From: Gammaproteobacteria bacterium
Lineage (GTDB): Bacteria; Pseudomonadota; Gammaproteobacteria; GRL18
Length of the DNA: 9,831 nt
Direction: 5' to 3'
Assembly: GCA_024511395.1 (NCBI GenBank)
Contig: JANELJ010000053.1
Span: forward strand, 1 to 9,831
The position numbers and the translations under genes are program-made. The notes under the pieces were generated by a model. That model worked only from the letters and a program-made list of their open reading frames with translations. It had not been told where the DNA came from and made no database searches. This document shows, one piece after another, positions 5,506 through 9,831 of the stretch (position 1 is its first letter; each line of letters starts with the position of its first letter).

Positions 5506-6759
5506 ATGACTAAAAAAAATGCATTTTACGCACAGTCAGGTGGTGTTACAGCTGTAATTAATGCCTCAGCCTGTGGCGTAATTGAAACTGCTCGTAAGAA
5601 CAGTGACAAAATTGGTACGGTTTATGCCGGTAGAAACGGTATTATCGGTGCTCTGACTGAAGATCTGATTGATACCAGCCTGGAATCTGACGAAAACATT
5701 GCTGCTTTACGTTACACTCCTTCCGGTGGTTTTGGTTCCTGCCGTTTTAAACTGAAGAGCTTGGAAGACAACAAACGTGAATATGAGCGCCTGATCGAAG
5801 TCTTTAAAGCACATGATATCGGTTACTTTTTCTATAATGGTGGTGGTGATTCCGCTGATACCTGTCATAAGGTTTCCCAGTTATCAGAAAAAATGGGTTT
5901 CCCTATTCAGGCTGTGCATATTCCAAAAACCGTTGATAATGACCTGCCTATTACTGACAACTGTCCAGGTTTTGGTTCAGTAGCCAAATATATTGCCGTT
6001 TCTACTCTGGAAGCCAGTTTTGATGTACGCTCTATGGCCAAGACTTCTACCAAGATCTTCGTTATTGAAGTGATGGGTCGTCATGCAGGCTGGATTGCCG
6101 CAGCTGGTGGCTTAGTTGAAGACCAAGGTATTCCTGTTGTGATCCTGTTCCCTGAAGTTGAATTTGAACAGGATAAGTTCCTGGCAAAAGTTGATGAAAA
6201 GGTTAAGGAATTCGGTTTCTGTACTGTGGTTGTTTCTGAAGGTGTGCACTGGCCAGACGGTCGCTTCCTGGCAGAGCAGGGTACTCGTGATTCTTTCGGT
6301 CATGCTCAATTAGGTGGTGCCGCTCCTGTAGTTGCCAATATCATTAAAGACGCGCTGGGTTATAAATTCCACTGGGCGGTTGCTGACTACCTACAGCGTG
6401 CTGCGCGTCACCTGTCTTCCAAATCAGACGTTGAACAGGCTTATGCCTTAGGTAAAGCCGGTGTTGAATTTGCCCTGGAAGGTGCCAATGCCATTATGCC
6501 TACTGTTGATCGTATTTCCAGCTCACCTTATGAGTGGAAAATTGGTCAGGCACCATTAGCAGATGTTGCTAATGTGGAAAAAATGATGCCTCTGGACTTT
6601 ATTACTGAAGACGGCTTCGGCATTACCGACAAGTGTAAGGAATATCTGCTGCCTTTAATTGAAGGTGAAGATTATCCTCCTTATGAAAACGGTCTGCCCA
6701 AGTATGTGGTTCTGGATAATAAGAGTGTTGAGAAAAAGCTCCCAGAATTTGAAATTTAA
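5506..6759 (+). CDS. pfp: Pyrophosphate-dependent 6-phosphofructokinase
   Basis: A complete 417-residue PFK that interconverts fructose 6-phosphate and fructose 1,6-bisphosphate using PPi instead of ATP, a reversible cytoplasmic step serving both glycolysis and gluconeogenesis. Motifs, numbered from ATG 5506: AQSGG (9-13, phosphate-donor loop), NGGGDS (111-116), PKTVDND (140-146, with the catalytic Asp) and MGRHAGWIA (190-198, sugar-phosphate contact). Lys141 in PKTVDND is the residue that marks PPi-dependent enzymes; ATP enzymes have Gly there. The frame is open 17 codons further upstream to a TTG at 5455, but ATG 5506 has GGAG 5 bases ahead and starts with the conserved N-terminus, so it is preferred. 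It is followed directly by its own terminator. hppA lies 303 bp downstream on the same strand. In methanotrophs and sulfur oxidisers this enzyme class replaces ATP-PFK and can also act on sedoheptulose and ribulose phosphates. Confidence 0.94.
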   Translation: MTKKNAFYAQSGGVTAVINASACGVIETARKNSDKIGTVYAGRNGIIGALTEDLIDTSLESDENIAALRYTPSGGFGSCRFKLKSLEDNKREYERLIEVFKAHDIGYFFYNGGGDSADTCHKVSQLSEKMGFPIQAVHIPKTVDNDLPITDNCPGFGSVAKYIAVSTLEASFDVRSMAKTSTKIFVIEVMGRHAGWIAAAGGLVEDQGIPVVILFPEVEFEQDKFLAKVDEKVKEFGFCTVVVSEGVHWPDGRFLAEQGTRDSFGHAQLGGAAPVVANIIKDALGYKFHWAVADYLQRAARHLSSKSDVEQAYALGKAGVEFALEGANAIMPTVDRISSSPYEWKIGQAPLADVANVEKMMPLDFITEDGFGITDKCKEYLLPLIEGEDYPPYENGLPKYVVLDNKSVEKKLPEFEI

Positions 6760-6766
6760 GTAATCA

Positions 6767-6799
6767 AAAGGCTGATACCCATGTATCAGCCTTTTTTTT
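6767..6799 (+). terminator. Rho-independent terminator after the PPi-PFK gene
   Basis: A perfect 12-bp stem, AAAGGCTGATAC (6767-6778) with GTATCAGCCTTT (6783-6794), a CCAT loop, and a run of eight T (6792-6799). It starts 7 bp after the stop codon and separates the PFK transcript from hppA. Confidence 0.93.
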
Positions 6800-6892
6800 G
6801 CAAAAAATTTATACTGAAGAAAATTTGCCCTAATTTATAAACGTAGCTTGTTAATAAAAAGAATCAAGTTTTTTACGGTGTATTGAGCCCTA

Positions 6893-6906
6893 TTGATGTT
6901 GATCAA
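6893..6906. promoter_or_regulatory. FNR/Anr-type binding site upstream of hppA
   Basis: TTGAT-GTTG-ATCAA is an exact match to the FNR/Anr consensus TTGAT-N4-ATCAA and a perfect palindrome at all ten defined positions. Its centre lies about 163 bp before ATG 7063. A start site near 6941-6948 (weak -10 CATAAG at 6936-6941) would place the box at -41 to -48, a typical activator position. The -10 is poor, so activation versus repression is not settled. The PFK terminator upstream makes hppA the only likely target. Confidence 0.6.
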
Positions 6907-6929
6907 TGTAACACAGGAGGGCTTTGAAT

Positions 6930-6945
6930 TAGACTCATAAGTCTA
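6930..6945. repeat. Inverted repeat TAGACT-CATA-AGTCTA in the hppA leader
   Basis: Perfect 6-bp arms around CATA, 24 bp downstream of the FNR-like box. It overlaps the presumed start-site region, so it could be an operator or a leader hairpin. The same arms, differently spaced, occur at 1109-1122. Confidence 0.3.
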
Positions 6946-7016
6946 TTTTGTAATCTATATGATTCAGATTAAGTGATTAATCGGAGTCAATATGGGCAAT
7001 CTTTAAAAATTATCGC

Positions 7017-7033
7017 GAATTCATTCTGAATTC
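7017..7033 (+). repeat. Small hairpin GAATTCA-TTC-TGAATTC before the hppA ribosome site
   Basis: Perfect 7-bp arms and a 3-nt loop, ending 19 nt before the strong GGGGGA ribosome site (7053-7058). It could stabilise the hppA messenger or modulate translation. No T-run follows, so it is not a terminator. Confidence 0.35.
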
Positions 7034-7062
7034 AACTTTTAATTATAGCAACGGGGGACGTA

Positions 7063-9105
7063 ATGTCTGTTGAACTATTATTTGCACTTGCAGCTGGTAT
7101 GGCCGCTGTAATTTACGGGATCATATCCATTAAATGGATCATGTCTCAATCACCGGGAAGTGACACAATGTTGGAAATTGCGCAAGCAGTTCAACAGGGT
7201 GCGCAAGCTTATCTAAACCGTCAATATAAAACCATTTCTATGGTTGGTGTTGTTGTCTTTCTGGCTATCGGTCTGTCAGCTATTGGCTGGGCTACCGCTA
7301 TTGGCTTTGCTATTGGTGCTATTCTGTCTGGTGCGGCCGGTTATATTGGTATGAATATCTCTGTTCGTTCCAATTCACGTACTGCTCAGGCTGCTTATAA
7401 CGGCATGGCTGCTGCTTTTCTGATCGCCTTTCGTGGTGGCGCCATTACCGGTATGCTGGTTGTCGGTCTGGCCTTATTAGGTGTGGCTGGCTATTTTGCA
7501 GCATTAACTTCCTTGGGTGCTTCTGTTGAAAGTGCTGTCCATTCACTGGTTGGTCTGGCTTTTGGTGGCTCATTAATTTCCATCTTTGCTCGTTTAGGTG
7601 GTGGTATCTTTACTAAGGGTGCGGACGTTGGTGCGGATGTAGTAGGTAAAGTTGAAGCCGGTATTCCTGAAGATGATCCACGTAACCCTGCAGTTATCGC
7701 TGATAACGTAGGTGATAATGTTGGTGACTGTGCCGGTATGGCGGCTGACCTGTTTGAAACCTATGCAGTAACTATTGTTGCTACCATGTTATTAGGTGTC
7801 TTAATGGTAACCGGAGCAGGTATCAATGCGGTTATGTATCCTCTGGTTCTTGGCGGTGTATCCATTTTTGCCTCAATTGTCGGCATTATGTTTGTGAAGC
7901 TGAAAGACCAAGGCAGTGTTATGGGCGCCCTGTATAAAGGCCTGATTGTTGCTGCTGTCCTGTCCGGTATTGCTTTCTACCCAGTAACTACTCAGATGCT
8001 GGGTGATACAATTACTGTTTCCGGAACACCGGTTGCAACCGTTAACCTGTATTTCTCCTCTCTGATTGGTCTGGTTCTGACGGCTGCAATGGTTATTATC
8101 ACTGAGTACTATACTTCTACTGAGTATGCGCCGGTAAGACGTATTGCAGAATCATCAGTTACTGGTGATGGTACTAATGTTATCGCTGGTTTAGGTGTTT
8201 CCATGAAGTCCACTACAGCGCCTGTGCTGGTGATCTGTGCCAGTATCTGGGGTGCCTATTCTCTGGGTGGCTTATACGGAATTGCAATTGCAGCGACTTC
8301 CATGCTGTCTATGACGGGTATTATTGTTGCTCTGGATGCTTATGGTCCTATTACCGATAATGCGGGTGGTATTGCAGAAATGGCAGATATGCCTGAAGAA
8401 ATTCGTAATATTACCGATCCTCTGGATGCGGTAGGTAATACGACTAAAGCCGTAACCAAGGGTTATGCTATTGGTTCAGCAGGCCTAGCGGCATTAGTAC
8501 TGTTTGCTGATTATACCCATAATCTGGAAATAGTAACCGGTGGTGAAACCTTCTTTGACCTCTCCAACCACATGGTACTGATTGGTCTGTTTATTGGTGG
8601 TCTGGTACCTTACCTGTTTGGTGCCATAGCAATGGAAGCGGTGGGTCGTGCAGCCGGTTCTGTGGTCGTGGAAGTACGTCGTCAGTTTAAGGAAATGTCC
8701 GGTATTATGGACAGAACCCAGAAGCCGGACTATTCCAGAGCAGTTGATATGCTGACTAAAGCAGCGATTAAGGAAATGGTTATTCCTTCAATCCTGCCTA
8801 TTGCCGTACCTCTGCTGGTTGGCCTGTTATTAGGTAAAGAAGCATTAGGTGGTGTATTAATTGGAACTATCGTAACCGGTCTGTTTGTTGCGATATCTAT
8901 GACTACCGGTGGTGGTGCATGGGATAATGCCAAGAAATACATTGAAGATGGTAATTATGGCGGTAAGGGTTCTGATGCCCATAAAGCTGCTGTAACCGGT
9001 GATACTGTAGGCGACCCCTACAAAGATACCGCTGGTCCTGCAATTAACCCAATGATCAAAATCATCAACATTGTTGCCTTATTAATGTTGCCATTAATGA
9101 TCTAG
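7063..9105 (+). CDS. hppA: K+-independent, H+-translocating membrane pyrophosphatase
   Basis: A complete 680-residue integral membrane pump of about 16 helices that hydrolyses PPi in the cytoplasm and exports H+ (reversibly, so it can also make PPi from the proton gradient). The substrate loop D188-V-G-A-D192-V-V-G-K196-V-E198 is intact, followed by [32 protein letters not shown]. The C-terminal PPi loop is [23 protein letters not shown]. The ion-class motif reads [10 protein letters not shown], with Lys462 where K+-dependent enzymes have Ala, so this is the K+-independent H+-pumping type. Length matches the bacterial family. The start is fixed by GGGGGA 4 nt ahead. It is a single-gene transcript: terminators lie on both sides, and an FNR-like site and leader hairpins sit in the 260 bp upstream. 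Beside PPi-PFK it sets the cell's PPi balance. Codon use appears similar to the PFK gene. Confidence 0.97.
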   Translation: MSVELLFALAAGMAAVIYGIISIKWIMSQSPGSDTMLEIAQAVQQGAQAYLNRQYKTISMVGVVVFLAIGLSAIGWATAIGFAIGAILSGAAGYIGMNISVRSNSRTAQAAYNGMAAAFLIAFRGGAITGMLVVGLALLGVAGYFAALTSLGASVESAVHSLVGLAFGGSLISIFARLGGGIFTKGADVGADVVGKVEAGIPEDDPRNPAVIADNVGDNVGDCAGMAADLFETYAVTIVATMLLGVLMVTGAGINAVMYPLVLGGVSIFASIVGIMFVKLKDQGSVMGALYKGLIVAAVLSGIAFYPVTTQMLGDTITVSGTPVATVNLYFSSLIGLVLTAAMVIITEYYTSTEYAPVRRIAESSVTGDGTNVIAGLGVSMKSTTAPVLVICASIWGAYSLGGLYGIAIAATSMLSMTGIIVALDAYGPITDNAGGIAEMADMPEEIRNITDPLDAVGNTTKAVTKGYAIGSAGLAALVLFADYTHNLEIVTGGETFFDLSNHMVLIGLFIGGLVPYLFGAIAMEAVGRAAGSVVVEVRRQFKEMSGIMDRTQKPDYSRAVDMLTKAAIKEMVIPSILPIAVPLLVGLLLGKEALGGVLIGTIVTGLFVAISMTTGGGAWDNAKKYIEDGNYGGKGSDAHKAAVTGDTVGDPYKDTAGPAINPMIKIINIVALLMLPLMI

Positions 9106-9116
9106 TAACAAGCGGG

Positions 9117-9164
9117 AAAAAAGAAAAGCCCGACTGGGAAACCGGCTCGGGCTTTTCTTTTTTT
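9117..9164. terminator. Strong rho-independent terminator after hppA, probably bidirectional
   Basis: A perfect 17-bp stem: AAAAAAGAAAAGCCCGA (9117-9133) pairs with TCGGGCTTTTCTTTTTT (9147-9163) around a 13-nt loop. A T-run on the right serves hppA, and an A-run on the left could serve the convergent gene ending at 9240. It starts 11 bp after the hppA stop. Confidence 0.92.
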
Positions 9165-9239
9165 AGAGCTGAGCGTTGAGTGCTGAGAAACCAATAACTC
9201 TACCTATACGCTTTTGCTCTTGCTCAGCGCTTCTCTTTT

Positions 9240-9831
9240 CTAATTCCCAAAAATATCCTTCCGATACTTCATCAACCGAACCCCATCCTTAAACGGAACT
9301 ACACGGTTCTTGCGAATAATCTGTGCCGCTTCATCACTTTTGATAAAAGCAGGGAAACGTCGGACTTCTTTTTTCTCAGCTTCGGGAAGCCGGTATAAAG
9401 AGGTGTAGGTCAGATAAAGTGGACGGTACAAGGTATAGTTACTGGATTTAATGGTTTCATAATCAGGGGTGATACCATCCAGACTGAGGATTTTTACATT
9501 ACGTTTACGGGCACTGGATATTCCAGTAACTCCAAGTGTAAATTTTTCTTTTTCAATGGCTTTTTCCAGTGGGCCGGAGGAAGGGAAGTACTTGTCAGAA
9601 ACAAACTCTTTATCAATATCATCAAACAGCATTTTTCTCATGGTATAGCCAACACCGGAAATTTTTGAACGGCGGGTAAAGAGTTGAATTTCTTCACGGC
9701 TGTTTTTATCACCCTGCCAGCCGGATAATTCGTTCCAGTAGATAATTTTGCCTTCCAGAACATCGATAAGTTCCTGTTTTTTTATGTCTGAAATGGGGGT
9801 GTCTTTATTAACAATAACCACCAGGGCATCC
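9240..9831 (-). CDS. PstS-like phosphate-type periplasmic binding protein, N-terminus outside window
   Basis: The last 197 residues or so of a minus-strand gene whose start lies beyond the window; the frame is open to the edge (DALVVIVNKDTPISDI...). It belongs to the PBP-like/PstS group. VIVNKDTPISDIKKQELIDVLEGKIIYWNELSGW matches the conserved 'x-L-T-x-x-x-L-x-x-I-F-x-G-K-I-x-x-W' region. LFTRRSKISGVGYTMRKMLFDD sits where PstS has the R...SGT phosphate-binding segment, here SGV rather than SGT. LGVTGISSARKRNVKILSLDG and TLYRPLYLTYTSL are the usual lobe-closing segments. The C-terminal part, FPAFIKSDEAAQIIRKNRVVPF, is the common PstS end. Such proteins bind phosphate or another oxyanion in the periplasm, either for a Pst transporter or as free-standing sensors. 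The altered SGT leaves the ligand uncertain. Convergent with hppA; partner genes are not visible. Confidence 0.82.
   Translation of the reverse strand, partial: DALVVIVNKDTPISDIKKQELIDVLEGKIIYWNELSGWQGDKNSREEIQLFTRRSKISGVGYTMRKMLFDDIDKEFVSDKYFPSSGPLEKAIEKEKFTLGVTGISSARKRNVKILSLDGITPDYETIKSSNYTLYRPLYLTYTSLYRLPEAEKKEVRRFPAFIKSDEAAQIIRKNRVVPFKDGVRLMKYRKDIFGN

Noticed and set aside
6992..7006. Four-codon leader peptide (M-G-N-L-stop) in the hppA leader, with GGAG ahead
   Set aside because: Far too short to judge; no run of regulatory codons and no attenuator hairpin with a T-run follows.
9166..9235. GCTGAGCG and GCTCAGC repeats as a terminator for the minus-strand PstS-like gene
   Set aside because: Arms are short and widely spaced, with no T-run after the hairpin in the minus direction; the A-rich side of the 9117-9164 terminator serves better.

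Overview
The window looks like a chromosomal stretch of an AT-leaning, environmental gammaproteobacterium. The main evidence is a pyrophosphate-dependent phosphofructokinase next to a K+-independent H+-pumping pyrophosphatase. This pairing is known from methanotrophs and sulfur-oxidising gammaproteobacteria and their symbionts. No 16S or tRNA gene is present, so the genus is open.

Region 1 (1-1273) is a damaged, accessory-looking zone. It holds the 3' end of an IS5-type transposase cut by the window edge. A minus-strand secreted small protein follows, probably shortened at its C-terminus where it meets the IS. Next come 600 bases of AT-rich DNA without a convincing gene. That DNA carries three perfect DnaA-box matches within 35 bp (866-900) and, further on, several inverted repeats.

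Region 2 (1274-3977) starts with a DUF3391/HD-GYP-type cyclic-di-GMP phosphodiesterase gene that is broken: one +1 frameshift in an A-run, a second lesion at the GYP motif, and an inferred deletion of the second half of the HD-GYP domain. It is followed by an uncharacterised lipoprotein and by a secreted family-3 solute-binding protein that has its own promoter and no transporter genes beside it.

Region 3 (4001-4883) has a minus-strand MazG-type nucleotide pyrophosphohydrolase. Beside it lies an inverted pair of about 112-bp structured repeats (4378-4489 and 4565-4678). The two repeats share a conserved 25-bp core but have different, internally complementary stems, and all four short inner hairpins end in the same CATYCATG tip. 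This is the most unusual element in the window.

Region 4 (4884-9164) is the pyrophosphate energy block: a two-CBS-domain protein, PPi-dependent phosphofructokinase with its own terminator, then hppA preceded by a perfect FNR/Anr-type site (TTGAT-N4-ATCAA) and followed by a strong terminator. PPi-PFK makes glycolysis/gluconeogenesis reversible at the cost of PPi rather than ATP, and HppA couples membrane PPi hydrolysis (or synthesis) to the proton gradient, so the two share one PPi pool. The FNR-like site suggests that hppA responds to oxygen.

Region 5 (9240-9831) is a convergent, window-truncated PstS-like periplasmic binding protein.
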